A DNA stretch of 64,000 nucleotides from Monocercomonoides exilis (GCA_001643675.2 LSRY02000030.1:1136001-1200000); one strand, 5' to 3'; counted from the first letter of the stretch, positions 9,359 to 22,752 are shown. The notes: generated from the sequence alone by a model not told the origin. Numbers and translations: made by a program.

Positions 9359-11914
9359 CTAATTCTTATTTGAAGAAACAGGTGCGAGCGTTACATTAAA
9401 AGAGCTTCCGCGAAGAGAAGAAAGCGAGAAAGTCATCGGCTGAGTCAAAGGATTTGCCTTCTTTTTACGAAATGTGTTTGAAGATCTGTTGAAAGACGAT
9501 GAACAATCATAATGATGAGAAGAATGTCCAGGAGGATGCACAGAACTTGTTTCAATTTGATGCAATTGAGAAGAATCAGTTGAGGAGCAGGGATTTTGAA
9601 TAGAGGAAAAACAGCTGTTGAAATCAGTCTGTTCAGAGCATGGAACAAAAGACGATGCAAATGGAAATCCAGGAGGAGGGCAAGAAAGTGGAGCATTGTC
9701 AAATTGAAATGGATCAGAATTATAAAAGTTAAACGATGGACATTCTGACTGCAAAGAAGCAGATGATGAAAAGGATGCATCAGGATAGGATTGAAATTGG
9801 GAAGGTTGACTAATTTCAGCTGAGGAGCAGTCAGCAGGAAAAAGAGATATGTCCTCTGATTCCCAAAAATTAGTTGAAAAATCATTTGAATGAAGCAGTT
9901 GCAAAGAAAATGTAGGTTCAAAAAATTGTGAATGGACAGTTTCTTCCTTTGGAGAAGACAAATATGTGTTTTGAGCAGATAGACGATCAGATGATGGCTG
10001 CAATGCAGAATGTGGAATGTCTAATATTTGATGCCCTTCAATGGCAGGCAGAGTTTGGCATTCATCTGATTCGACGAGTGGTTGAGGGAAGCAATTGATG
10101 TTTGTACCGACAAAAGGGAATGACGAAGGAGCGATGAAAGAAGAAAGATCAGATTCAAACATCATCTCATTCGAATCAAAAGATGTAGAAAAAAAATTAG
10201 GAGGAAGAGGAAGAGGAGGAGGAGTTGATAATGATGAAGGGCAAAAGCATTTATCTTTCAGCTCTTGTTTCAAGTTCTTCAGCAACCTTTTCTTTTTCTT
10301 CTCTTCTCTTATTGTCTCATAATAATTGAATTTTTCTTTTTCTGAAAATTCCTTCCTCTTCTCACTTTCCACAAGCTTTCTCTCTTTCTTTTTGATTTTT
10401 TCCTGAAGTCTTTCAATTTCACCAGTTCTGTCTTCCGCTTCTTCTTCTTCTTCTCCTCCTTCTCTTCTTCCTTCTCCCTCCAAACGCCTCAGTATCTCCT
10501 TCATTTCTTCCAACGTCGCCTTCTTTCTTTTGCGGTGTGCCCATTCCTCTTCTTTCTTCTCCGCTTTCTCAACCAATCGTCTGCGCTCCGCTTCCCAAAG
10601 CATCTTTTCCTCTGCGCTGAAGAAAGAGAATTTATCTACCCATTTCCCGTAAAGTCTGAAGAACTTCTTCGCTTCCTTCAGCTGATCCCGCGTCAAACGT
10701 ATTCTCTGCTTCAGAAGAGCAGAATCTGAACTTTGAATGTCTTGAGTGACCTGCGCGTGATAATCAATGTCATTAATTGTATCACATCCTTCGTCAATCT
10801 CTTCATTGTCATTCATGTGCTCCTCTTCCATCATTTGCATTTGAGTGAGCTTTGTCAAAAACTCTTCGTCTTCTCTTCGCCATTTGACAGCCATTGCAAT
10901 CTGCCCTCTCATCGAATAGTCAGATTCTCTTCTTCCGTCTCTCTCGACTTCCACGTCAATCGCCAGTTTCGCACGATCCTTTTCGGTGGGCTCCCAATCG
11001 CATATCATTTGAATGAAGTCTGCTTCTTCTTCATCTTCAGCAACATCCTCTTTCTTTTCTTGTTTCTTCATTATATCATCTTCCGAATCAGCAAAAGAAG
11101 TAAAATACGATGCAGAATTTCCGATGCTTATTGTATTCTTTTCTGAAAAAATTGGGATATTTTCGAATTTGTCTTCAAAATCTCCAAGAGATGAATGTCT
11201 AAGAATGCAGTCATCCTTATTTGACATCTGACTAAACTTTGGCTCTCTTGAATCATTCACATGCAAATTTTTCTTTGACAACTCATTTGAAACTTTCTTT
11301 TTCATCTCCGAAAAGAAATTAAATCCTAAAATTGTATCAGTATCGTTTGAATCTGGTTTATTCATCCTCTCTTTATGATCAACAAATGAACAGACTTTTT
11401 GATTATGCAGCATAGACTCTTCACTTTCTTGTTCTTTGGAGTTAACAACTTCCGTATCTAATTTTATGAGTTGCAACTGATTCGTAGACTCGAATTCTGT
11501 TGCCTTTTTATAATTGGAATGCGAATTAAGCTTTGCTTGACCATGAGAAGAAAATGGCAGATCAGATTTTTCACTCGAAAAAGTCTTACAAATTAATTCA
11601 TTTTCAGATTCTGTACAAACGCCACAATTTTGTGATTTGCTTAAAAGTGATTTGTGCGATAAAGTTGTTGGTAAGATTAATGTATTGCATGAAGAATGAT
11701 TGTCAATATTTCCATCCTTTTTGACTGGCTCAATATGATGAATGTGATCGTTTTGCACTTCCTTTTCAAAATAAAATGGCAAAGACTGCCGAGATGTTAA
11801 TTCTTTGTACAAACCCTGAGATGATTGATAAAACGAGCTTGACAAAAAAGATGAAGAAACATTAACATTTCCAGAACTTGAATATGCACTTCTGCGTAAA
11901 CAACTTGAAATCAT
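9359..11914 (-). CDS. Unrecognised coiled-coil / Ser-rich protein
   Basis: Single open frame of 851 residues from the first true ATG at 11914. The frame is open to 11962 without another ATG, so a small upstream exon is possible. The first 300 residues are Ser-rich. Residues of about 300-400 are acidic and contain a conserved-looking block around FIQMICDWEPTEKDRAKLAI. Next comes a Lys/Glu/Arg coiled coil of roughly 200 residues (about 420-600). The C-terminal 270 residues are Ser/Pro/Phe/Asn-rich and look disordered. No membrane segment or catalytic motif was seen. The start lies about 260 bp from the divergent TmcB-like gene, so the two may share a promoter region. I do not recognise a family. 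The compact block before the coiled coil is the best handle for a profile search. Confidence 0.75.
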   Translation of the reverse strand: MISSCLRRSAYSSSGNVNVSSSFLSSSFYQSSQGLYKELTSRQSLPFYFEKEVQNDHIHHIEPVKKDGNIDNHSSCNTLILPTTLSHKSLLSKSQNCGVCTESENELICKTFSSEKSDLPFSSHGQAKLNSHSNYKKATEFESTNQLQLIKLDTEVVNSKEQESEESMLHNQKVCSFVDHKERMNKPDSNDTDTILGFNFFSEMKKKVSNELSKKNLHVNDSREPKFSQMSNKDDCILRHSSLGDFEDKFENIPIFSEKNTISIGNSASYFTSFADSEDDIMKKQEKKEDVAEDEEEADFIQMICDWEPTEKDRAKLAIDVEVERDGRRESDYSMRGQIAMAVKWRREDEEFLTKLTQMQMMEEEHMNDNEEIDEGCDTINDIDYHAQVTQDIQSSDSALLKQRIRLTRDQLKEAKKFFRLYGKWVDKFSFFSAEEKMLWEAERRRLVEKAEKKEEEWAHRKRKKATLEEMKEILRRLEGEGRREGGEEEEEAEDRTGEIERLQEKIKKKERKLVESEKRKEFSEKEKFNYYETIREEKKKKRLLKNLKQELKDKCFCPSSLSTPPPLPLPPNFFSTSFDSNEMMFESDLSSFIAPSSFPFVGTNINCFPQPLVESDECQTLPAIEGHQILDIPHSALQPSSDRLSAQNTYLSSPKEETVHSQFFEPTFSLQLLHSNDFSTNFWESEDISLFPADCSSAEISQPSQFQSYPDASFSSSASLQSECPSFNFYNSDPFQFDNAPLSCPPPGFPFASSFVPCSEQTDFNSCFSSIQNPCSSTDSSQLHQIETSSVHPPGHSSHHYDCSSSFNRSSNTFRKKKANPLTQPMTFSLSSLRGSSFNVTLAPVSSNKN

Positions 11915-12174
11915 TGCGTAATTCTTATTGCTGCACTGCTCAATGATGAATATATTCCTCAAAAATCTATTTATTGATATGCTTTTCAGGATAAAGTGCA
12001 GTTGCGATTTAAGTTTGAAACTTCACCTCAATTTTGCTTGTAACAAATATAATCTTCTATTGAAGTTTCAAAAAATTTCCTTTTTAAAAAGTCAAGAAAC
12101 GATAATTGAGTTAAAATATTAAGAATTGTTTCAAATAATTTTATTATACATTATATGATCATTTAATAAAACTG
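11915..12174. promoter_or_regulatory. Shared intergenic region between divergent genes
   Basis: The 260 bp between the starts of two head-to-head genes must hold the 5' signals of both. It is AT-rich. No TATA box, initiator or other defined element can be named from sequence alone. The in-frame extension of the minus-strand gene to 11962 may mean that part of it is transcribed. Confidence 0.35.
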
Positions 12175-15100
12175 ATGGATCAAGTGGACGAAGAACAGAG
12201 GTCTGTTAGTCGTTCAACAACAAGCTCTGCATCTACCAGAGGAACAGTCTCTGTTGTGAGATTTAGTGGATTTGATCAATGGTTTGGATTTATTTTGTAA
12301 ATGCCTCTCAGATTTTATTTTCTTTTTGTGAAGGATATATTCAAGTTTTTATCCTTTTCACAGGGTATGCTTTTAGCATTTTTTATTATTCGTTAAAAAC
12401 TTTTATTTTATAGGAAAAAAGGGCAGATAATGCCTTTCAAATATTGACAATTATTGTAATTGCACTTCAACTTGTAGGCATTTCTTTTCGAACTAATTTC
12501 TGGCCTATTTTTGGAGATGCAAGAATGTACTGCCATGACTTTTTTGCGTATGCTATTATTTTGTTTGTATCAACAAAATAAACACTTTTTCAATCAAAAA
12601 AATAGTTATCTTGATTTTTCTATATGTTGGAGTAGCGAAACATTTCATCTTGTTATGTTCATTCTCGTTACTGTACCATTTGTTATTACCATAATCGGCT
12701 ATGGAATAATTACTTTGATATCAAAAAAAGAAGGATTGATTGCTCAATGGTTCTGCAGATTAATTTATTTATTCGCCAATCTCGAAACAACAATTTTTTA
12801 CATCCCTACAATCAACGTTTATTTTGGTCAATATTCGTGTTTATTTGGTGATGATGCATTGACATGCAACGATGCATCTCACATTACGCTATTAATTTTT
12901 TCAAGTCTTTTTGGAGTTATTTTTGTCTCATTCGGTATTTTCTTTCGAACGTTTATGTTTGACTATGCATTAAACACAAAGAATTATTTTGCAACAATCA
13001 CTGGGATGGTGTATCTTCTGGCACAGGTGATGATTACCATCATGTCTATCAGCACGTCAGTTATCCACACGATTACTCAGAAGATCCCCGCTGTTAATTC
13101 AGCGATATGTGTTTTCTGCATATTCATATTTGAGGCGTACGTGTATGTGTGGCAGCCCTACTTCAAGCCGATGGGCAATGCGCTCTACATGTCCATCATG
13201 GGCGTGGCAATGGTGGTGTTTCTCTTCTCCTTTGTGGTTGATGCCGTGTTTGGGGAGATCACACTGAATACAACAGTCAGCCAGCTGAACGGCGGCATCG
13301 GAGCGATGGTTGGCGTGTGGGTTGCGCTTGTTGTTCTGATGGTTGCTGTTGGGCTGCTGCTATTCTGGCTGACAATGCGGAAGAGCAAGAACGAGTGGGC
13401 GATGAGAGAAGGAGAAGCCATCCCGATTCTGCACGGAAAGACAGACGACTTTACTGTTCTGTCAGACACCAACATGAAGATGTACGAGAAGAAGACAGCA
13501 GCATTGGCACTTGCAGGCATCGGAGGAGGAGGAGGAGGAGGAGGAGGAGGAGGAGGAGGAGGAGTAAGTGCTGGAGGAGGAGGAATAGCTGGCACGACTG
13601 GAATGGCAGGCGCATTCACAGCACTTTATTCATCTCCTCGTAATGTGCCCAGAAAAGGAGAGAAAAGCGGAGAGAAAGCAAACACCACCTTTGACGTGCC
13701 TTTGTCCTCGACGGCACTCCAATCGCAGTTAAAAAAGCTGCCTCTGACGATTTCAGTTGGCAGTCAGCATTCTTCCTATCCAAATGAACAGGCAAACACT
13801 CACCCACTCGCAGAGGCAGGCGAATGCGATGGCAATTCAGACACGCCTCTTCAGTCGTCCTTCCGCCGCACAAGTTCTGCCTTCCACCTCTCTTCCTTTG
13901 AGCCCCCTGTCACTCCAATGCCGCCCATCGCCCCGCTCCCTCTCGCAACGCCTTCGTCTGTCATTTCTGCCCCTTTCGCGGCCTCAAACACGCTTTCTGC
14001 TCGTTCTGCTTCTCCTCCCATTCAGCCATTCAACACAACTGCAACGGCAGCCTCAGCTCTTCCATCGGCTTCTTCTCCTTCTGCTTCATCATCATCATCA
14101 TCATCATCGTCGTCGTCGTCTTCTTCTTCTTCTTCTGTCATTTCAGCCATTTCGCCTGGTTTCCAACGATCCATCAACTCTTCTGTTTCATCACAGCCAT
14201 CTTCCTCTCTTTCCACATCAATCACTGCACCATTGAATACATCATCATCATCATCTTCTTCTTCCTCTTCCTCTTCCTCTTCTTCCCTCAATCATTCTTC
14301 ATTTCCCCCACAAATCTCTTCGGTACAAACAAAACAGACTCAACTTTCCTCTCCAAAAGTGCCTCTTTCTCCTCAACAGCAACAGCAGCCAAATGAGCAG
14401 AAAATAAAAAATTCCAATTCGCAGTCGAAACTGAGGCAGACATCGAACAAGATGAACATCACAGCCAGCCCACGCAATGCAATAAAGCAGAATGAACATC
14501 CAACACAAACACAAAATGGAATGACAAACATGCCAAATGCATCTGGAGTGTCTGGTGTGTCTAACATAACCACATCTCAACTGTCCCACAGATATCCCCC
14601 TTCTTCCTCGTATGTTCAAGGGATACGCACACAAAACCAACCTGGTCTGACTCCGCGTTCAGGCGAAGTTCTGCCTGCCTCTTCGACCACAACAGCTGCT
14701 GGCGTCTCTGTTAACTCTTCTTTGATGGCCTCCTCTTCTCCTTTGAATGCGCAGAGGACATTCACACCACGTGTGCCCAATCCGCTCACACCTTCAATCA
14801 CTTGCCCTACTCCTTCATACGGCCAGCCTGCTTTTCCTTTTTCTGCTTCTTCTTCCTCATCGTCATCTTCCTCCTCCTCTTCTCCTTCGTCTCTACCTCT
14901 CCCATCTGGTGCTGATTCAATCTCTCATTTCTCTTCCACATTCGACCAGCAATCTTCTTCACACCCAAAAAAGTGCACATCTCCTTCTCTCTTCCCCAAA
15001 TCCCGCTCTCCTCTCCCACCTCGCCAGCTGCCCCGCTACATCACCTCCTCTCAAGTGGAACACTCCCTCCGCTTTTTGTCATGCAGACACCTCGCAAAGA

Positions 15101-18100
15101 ACAGAGAAGTGCTCGCCTTTGCAGAGAAGCTCATCCGCCACGGCACAAAAAGATTTCCAGACTCGACCGACCTCTGGCTGATAGCAGCGCTTGTTCATCA
15201 CTACTTCACAGGGAACACATACAAATGTGCAGACAACCTGCGGAGTGCCAGGCAGTGCATCCCATACATTGTGCAGAGGTGGGTGGTGTATTCGATGATG
15301 CAGGATTTGGAGAGGAGAGGGATGGACGGCGCTGCCAATGCCACCACAACCACATCCAGCTCCACCGGAAGGGTGTACGGGGTGAGTGGGAGTGGGAGTG
15401 GGAGTGGAGGGAGTGGGCTGTGGAACTCGCTGGCGAGCTCGCGGAGTCACCACGCGTCGACTGATGATCTGGCGCATCTGGCAGGGATAAGCGAGGAAGG
15501 ATCGTCACTCGACGGGGGTGGGATGTCGATGCAGGCGTCTGTCTCTCTGAAGATGTCACTGGCGAATGCACACAAACACTACGAGATCTCAAAGGCCTTT
15601 CTGAAGCAGACGTACCAGCTGTGTCTGAAGGAGGTGTTCGACCTCAACCGCGTCATGCGCTTTCTCGACAAGGCAATCAAATACGAGCTGCTTGCACACA
15701 ACGAGCTGACTAAATTGCTAGCCACTCATCCTGACTCCACTCAGGTGCTGAGGACACTGGGGGTGCTTTTGAGGGACATCGATAGAGACGACGAAACAGC
15801 ACAGGCGCTGTTCATTCAGGCGAATCAGTTGGAAGAGGAGACTTTGTTTGGGAACACGGAAACAAACTCATTTGATATGCAGTCATTGCACAGTGAGATA
15901 CATGGAGGAGTTGGAGGAATAGGTGGAGGGATGGGAGGTGGAGGAGGAGGGAATGGGAAGAATGACTATTCAAGAGTGTCGCAGCAGTCGCAAGGGGCAG
16001 GGCAGAAGGGAGGGCAGCAGAATGCGGTGGATTCAAGGGCAAATGTGCTGCTGCTGAAGAAGAAGGCAGAAAAGAGAAAGAATAAACACAAAAAACATGG
16101 GGCGAAGAGAGCAGATGGGATGAGTACGATTTTGGAGAACGACAGTCTCAACAAGAAAGTGCTAGCACATTTTCTGCAGCTTCTGATAGCGATGATGCTG
16201 ATCATGCTGCTGGCGTGGACGCTGACGTTTGTGATGTGCATTGAGCGTTTCACTCAATCTTCGCTCACTCTGAACTTCGTGGCGTGTGCAGGAGACTTAA
16301 CATCCTTTATGAACATTGCGTATCTGAACTATCGCTACTACCTCCTCATCGACAACCCTCTGATCGACAAGAGCGGAGTGAAGTTTGTTCCTTCTGTCGA
16401 TTTGATCTGCAAAAGACTGCAATATTTCCAGAAGCTGATCTGCTCGCGGCTGGAGGAGATGTACGGACTGACTACAAACCAGAACGAGTTCGAAGCTTTG
16501 GAGCTTTCAACAGCAAATGTCATCTTCTGGCTGGACGATGGCTCTGTCCCGGCAGGTGAGCTGCCTGTTCGGTGGATGCTGCCGATCAGCTCGATGGAGC
16601 TGTTGACGTCGCTTCTGAACATCATCAACGACCAGTGGATCTTCCACGACCTGGCTGACCCCTACTACCCGAGCAACTGTCTCTATGTCTCCTCCAATCT
16701 GCCCATTCTGATGACAGAGCAGCTGAAGTCTGTTGCGCTGCTGGGCTCAGCAAATGCACGGAACACGACGACACTGCTGAAGACGATCAATATTGTGGCT
16801 GGGCTGAGTGTGACACTGCTGACAGGGCTAGTGGCGACTATGCAATATGTGGTGACGATCAAGAGGCTGAAGAAATCGCGAAGAGAAGTGTTTCTGTCGT
16901 TTGTGACGGCATCGAAGAAGTCCATTGCGAAAGTGAAGAAGCGGCTGGATGATGCAGACAGAGACCAGCTGGACACAGAAACAACATTCTCTTCGCTGAC
17001 AGGCACAAACACAAACACAAACACAAACACGAACACGAACACCCACCACTCAACTGAAGTGACGTCGATGCATGAGAAGTCAGACTCCGGACTGCATGCA
17101 CAGAGACACATGCAGCGAAAGCTGAGGAACGGTGTTGTGGACACGAGTGCCAATCCAGTGGAGTTTGTGAGTGTGAGTGGCAGCGACGAGACAGAGGCAC
17201 TTTTCGATGGAGAAGACGGTAGAGACGGGAGAGAAGATGGAAGAGACGAAGGAAACAGCACAGAAAGCGAGGCTGAAATGGGCTTTGGGTCATATCGCTC
17301 ACAATCGCAGACAATGTCACAGACACTCAGCCAACCTCTTTCGACGAATTCGCGTGGGGCACTTGGAAAGTACAATAACAGTGACAATAATATCAATAAC
17401 AACAACAACAATAACAATATGAATGATCACAGTTCATCGCATCTGACAGACAATTCACAGAATTGTGCTTTGGACAAGTCAGAAACATTGACAGCAGGTG
17501 AGATGATGTCGCCAACATCAGAAGGATATCTGCAGATGGGAGTGTATGAAGAGCGAGGGCTGGCTGGAGAGGAGGAAGAGGAGGAGAAGAAGATGCAGTC
17601 GCCATTGGCATTTCCTGGCTTTGAGGAAGAGATACTGATGAAGAGAGGGCGAAAGGGAAGCAAAGGAGTGCATGCGAATGGAGGAAGATACTCTGCTTCT
17701 GGTGATGATATTGATGCTGATGGAGATATTGATAGGCAGATGGGACAAGATGGAAGAATGAAACAAGGTGGATATTCCTATCAGCACAGCGATGGACAGC
17801 AGAAGGGGAAGATTGAAGGAGATTTGAGTGAAGAAGAGAAAAGAAGATGGTTGACGATGCGGTCAGAGATGAACGAGGAGATGTTGGGAGGAGAAAGAAG
17901 TGAGATGGGGAATGGTTATGAGAGAGAAAGAGAAAGAGAAGAGGAAGATGAGCAGAAGATGGAGAAGATGGAGCTGTGTTTGATGAGAGAGAATGATGAG
18001 TATGAAATGTCGATTGCAAACAGCCAGAAAAGAATGTGCAAAATGGAATTTGACAGAGCTGTCAAAATGAATGAGAAATTGAGGCAGATGCTGCTGGCAG

Positions 18101-21100
18101 AGGAGGAAGAGGAAAAAGCGATGGAAGAAAACGACCCGATTCGACTTTTGAGAAAAGGGCAGAAAGAACAACAACAAAGACAGATGAGACAAGAACAGCA
18201 AATGGAAGAGGAAAGAACGAAAATGGCATGGATGAATGAGGAAGAGAGAGAAGAAGAGAAAGGAGAAAGAGAGGAGGAGGAGGAAGAAGAAGAAGAAGAG
18301 AAGCCAATTCTGTTGTTTGACGATGAAAGCGAATGGGGAGCAGAAGAAGCAGTTGATGCCATGGCCCATCTGAATGAGACAAATCCCTTCAAATATCTTC
18401 TCTCGCCTCATCTTCTGCCCTCCCTCAACACTTCTTCTGATGCAACTTCTGCAGTCAACACAAAAACACTCACAAATGTTCGCTCTTTTCATCGCAATCA
18501 TTCTGTCACCACAGACTCATACAGCGAGCCCCTGCAGAAGGCAGAGAAAGAAGAGAAGATGATCCACCCGTCTGCCTCTGCCACTGTCATATCGACGTCT
18601 TCTGCTGTTCCCAATGAGCTGAACAGGAATGAAGAGAGGGAAGAGGATGTTTTGGTGGCATTTCCACATGTTTCGAATGGAAATGTGGATGAGACAGAAC
18701 AAAAGAAGAAGGAAGGAGAAGGAGAAGGAGAAGGAGAAAAAGAAGGAGAAAAAGAAGGAGACGAAGTGAGAAGGGTGGCAGAAGAAGAGAATGGAATGAA
18801 TGTGTTGGATGATAAGGAAGTGCGTGCAACGACAGCGAAAGGGAAGAAGAAGAAGAAAAAGAAGAAGAAGAAGAAGAAGGCGACAGAAGAGTCAGGGAAA
18901 TCAGATATGCCTCCAGTGACACCTGCAACGTTGGTGTCTTATTTCTCTGAAAAATCATTTGATGAAAAGAAATCGGAGCAAGAGAATAGAGAAGAAGGGG
19001 AAAGAGAAGGGGAAAGGGGAAGAAAAGGGGAGGAAGAAGGAGAAGGAGAGAAAGAAAGGATAAAAGAACTGAAAGACGAAAGTGAACAAAAGATGAAGAA
19101 AAAGAAGAATGCAAAACAAAATGCAACAGAAAAAATGCCAAATGAAATTGCACTTTCACCTTCTGAAAGCACAAAACAAGAAGGCAAAGAAGAAGGAGAA
19201 GAAGGAGAAGGAAGGAGGAGAAGGAAAGAAGAAACACCGAAAGCCAATTCGGATGAGAAAAGAGCGACAGAAAATGAGGAAAGTTCGAGTAAAGACAGCT
19301 TAAAACAGCTGAGTGACAGAACAGCAGCGTCACACTCAGAACATTCAGATGAGAAGAGAAAGAAGAGAGAGAAGAAGGAAGAAAAGAAGGAGGGGAAAGA
19401 AAGAAAGAGGAGGAGAAGAAGAAGTATTGAAGGAAAAGAGAAAGAGAAAGAGAAAGAAAGAGAAGAAGGAGATGATAACGATGATGATGAAGTGAATGAA
19501 GAGGCAGAAAAATCAAAAGAAAGAAGACGAAAGAGCAAAAGAAGAAGAAGAAGCGAATCGAAAAGAAGAGAAGATAAAAGCAAAAGAAGCAGAAAAAGCG
19601 AAAAATCGCCAAAAAGAAGGAGAAGAGAAGAGAATGAAAGCGAAGCAAAAGAAGAGAGAAAAGAAGAAGCAGAATCGAAAACAGAAGAAGAAGAAGAAGA
19701 AGAGAAACAAAAAGAGAAGAAGAAGAAAGAGAAGAAAGAGAAGAGGAAGAGTCAGTCGAAGAAAAGAACAAACCGAAGGCAGAATGAAGATGTTTCAAAG
19801 GCAGAGAAAGAAGAAAGACACCATCGAAGCCAAAGGAATAGAAAGAGAAGACATTCCAAACAGAACACACATTCTGACAGAAGGTCAGATGAAACATCAC
19901 ATTCTGCTAATTCCTCTTCTATTTCTCGTTCTTCACGCTCTCCTTCTCCTTCTTCTTCTGTTTCTCATTCATCTTATCGCTCGTCCTCCTCCTCTTTTTC
20001 TCGTTCATCCTCCTCTTCCTCTTCTTCTTTGTCTCATTCTCTTCGTCATCCTTCCTCCACCTGCCCCTCTCCCACCTCGTCTGCCTCACACAGAAATGAG
20101 ACATCAACAGACACAGAGCATATGCAGCCACTCTCATTCAACTCACTCGCCTTCAATCCTTCTCAGCTCGACCCACAAGTGCAGCTCCAGATGCAGATGC
20201 AGATGATGATGATGATGCAATACCAACAGAACGGAATGAACGGAATGAACGGCTCTCCTTTTGTTCCCCCACTCCCAGGTGCAAACATCGCTGCTGCCTC
20301 TGCCTCTGCCCCAAACACCTCTCTCCCTTCCTTCCGAACAGCCAGCGGGAGCATCCAGCCAATCGTCCGCTCTTTCTCAGCAACAGAACAGGACATTCTG
20401 AACAAACAGCGCCAATCAGCAGACACACAAGCAGCAGGCGTGCCTGTCCCGCCTTCCTCTTCTCTTTACTCCAACTACTCCACTTACACTGCCCCTCCCT
20501 CCTCTTTCATCCCCCCACAAGGCTCAAACACAGCCAACGGTGTCTATTTTGCATCGTCTGTGCCATCAACACCAGGAAGATTTGGAATATTCCCGCCGTT
20601 TATGCCAATACCCAGCACTTCCAATACAAACATGGCATCTCTCTCACCCGAAGAGAAGAAGATGATGCTTTCACAAATGTCATCATCATCATCTTCTTCA
20701 ACAACTTCTTCTTCGTCTTCTTCTTCTTCCACCCCACATAATCTCCAACTGCAGAACATCCAAAGCATTCAGAATGCTCCTTCCTCTGCCTCCTTCTCGT
20801 CTCCCCTCCTTTCTCCACACAGAACAGCCTCTCTGTCTCCTCAGATTGCACCGCCGGCGATGTTCCCTTCGCCCCGTGTGCCGTTGGGCACCCTCTCTCA
20901 TCCGATGGAGAAGTCGAAGTCTTGTCTTGCTGAAAGACAGCCGAGTCCGCTTCAGCAAGGCACAACAGCCAATCAGTCGTCGCTCATCACTTCTGCCTCT
21001 TCTTCTGCTTCCTCCACGGCATATTCTTCGTCTTCTGCTGGCTCCTCTTCCTCTCTCATTCACCAGCAGGGAGACAGCAACGAGAATGCAGTGGCGAAGA

Positions 21101-22752
21101 AGGCAGCGTATTTGGAGGAGGCTGAAAAGGCAGCGAAGGAGAAAGCAGAAGAGGAGAAAGAGGAGATGAAGGAGAAGATTGACAAGATGACCTCTTTCAT
21201 TCCATTCAGCTTTTATGTGCGTGTGGTGCTTGGGGTGGGCATAGTGTTTATTCTGTCTGCTGTCTATTATGCCTTCTCCACATTTGCAGTGGACGATGTC
21301 ATCAGCTCAAACGATGCTGTGTTCATGTCTGACTATCGTGCTGTGCTGATGGCGCAGATGGCATCAATCGCCATTTCTGTTGCCACTCCTTCCATTCTGT
21401 CTTATGAGAAGAGCGGGTTCAACGTGTCTTCGTCGACCAATCCTGTCTGGAGTGATCTGTCGCACATGTCCCACGATGTGCAGAAGATGCAGATGATCCT
21501 GTCGAAGCTGGTGACATTCTTCATCGGCGTCAACAGAAAAGTGAATGAAGGCGGAAATGCTTTTGCAGATGGCACAAAACTGACAGGCGACGAAGCACTC
21601 GACGCCTTCAGCACAACGCGCACTGTGAAAGAAGGCTCACCTTTTGTGTCTCTTTTGTATGGCACACAAACATGTCTGTGCGACAATCCAGAGGAATGCA
21701 GCATAAAAGACAGGTTGTATGGCATGGAAGGAACATACGCTGGACTGGAAGGGCTGATTGAGACAGCACTCTCACACATCATTGTCCTCTCAAACATCAC
21801 AATTCTCCCTAATTCTGCTGCAAACGATGCAAATTCTGACATTTCTGATGCCAATTCGCAGGAGAACTACCACACGACAGCAATGCGAGTGACGTTGAAT
21901 GCATCTGAAATCCAGTTCATCAACACAGGTGTCAACTTCGACATTTACGGAGGGCTGGACAAGTTCAACACGCAGATTGTGGAGATGCAGTCAGCCGCCC
22001 TTGTTCGCTACCGGACAATTCTCATTGTGCTCTTCATCATCGGCATCGTTGGCCTGTCTATTGGGGCATTCGTGTGTCTCTTCCCGACAAAGCCGCTGCT
22101 GGCAGACGTTGCCATCCACACGCTGAAGATCGAAGAACTTGACCCGAACAACGACTCCAGCAACGACGGGGTGATTGAGTGGAGCGAGCAGCACACGGCA
22201 GACCTGCCCCGCTTCGACAATGCGCATCAGAATGTGCTGGTGCTGGCGAGAGAACTGGCACAGGCAGCAGAGGAAGTGAGTGACTTGCACTTGGAAGGCT
22301 CAGAGGCGCGGCTGAAGATTGCATCAGCGCTGTCACCGCTGCTGATTGGGTTTATGTCAGTTCTGAATGACGAGGAAGGGCTGATGGCGAGGCTGAGAGT
22401 GATTGGGCGGCACGTGAAGATGCACCAGACAGAACACGTGGCAGTGCTGAAGGGGTTGCTGGAGGCTATTCATCAGATGGCGCTGGGGAAAGGGTCAGTG
22501 ACAGCTGTGCTGGAGCAGATCAACATGTGGGTGACGGAGCATGTGGCGCAGATGGACAAGGAGCTGGCGACGCTCATTTCAGGAAAGATGGAGAGCGAAG
22601 AGATAGACGGAGAGGTGGATCTGAAGGCAGGGCATATTCCAAGGTCGTATTTGGAGTATCTGGACTCAGACAATGCGAGCATGCAGGAGAAGACAGATCT
22701 GCACAAGCTGCATAGCCTGCTGCACATCAAGCAGCATTGGGAAGGATTGTAA
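12175..22752 (+). CDS. TmcB-like membrane/TPR protein with C-terminal hemerythrin-like domain
   Basis: Exons 12175-12296, 12334-12364, 12414-12547 and 12606-22752 join in frame (introns 37, 49 and 58 nt; donors GTAAAT, GTATGC, GTATGC) and give 3,477 residues. The first 320 residues form a multi-span membrane domain. TPR-like helices at about 908-970 and 1082-1174 (EKLIRHGTKRFPDSTDLWL; NELTKLLATHPDSTQVLRTL) match the TmcB/TmcC layout. Membrane helices follow near 1280, 1490, 2962 and 3231. Residues of about 1750-2920 are low complexity: acidic, Lys/Glu, RS-like and Ser/Pro tracts. Poly-Gly lies near residue 403 and poly-Ser tracts near 595-655. The end (about 3296-3428) resembles hemerythrin: H3303, HxxxH at 3369/3373 and HxxxxD at 3408/3413, while the His of the HxxxE motif is Val. 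The role is unknown. Signalling or gas sensing at a membrane is inference. Confidence 0.82.

Noticed and set aside
13185-15592. Minus-strand poly-Pro and Ser/His frames opposite the poly-Gly and Ser-rich parts of the TmcB-like gene
   Set aside because: Shadow frames of low-complexity coding sequence in the opposite orientation.
18587-19900. Long antisense frames (437 aa, 214 aa) rich in Leu, Ser and Phe on the minus strand
   Set aside because: They mirror the Glu/Lys GAA/AAG-rich coding strand of the TmcB-like gene. Their composition follows from the repeats, and no motif is present.
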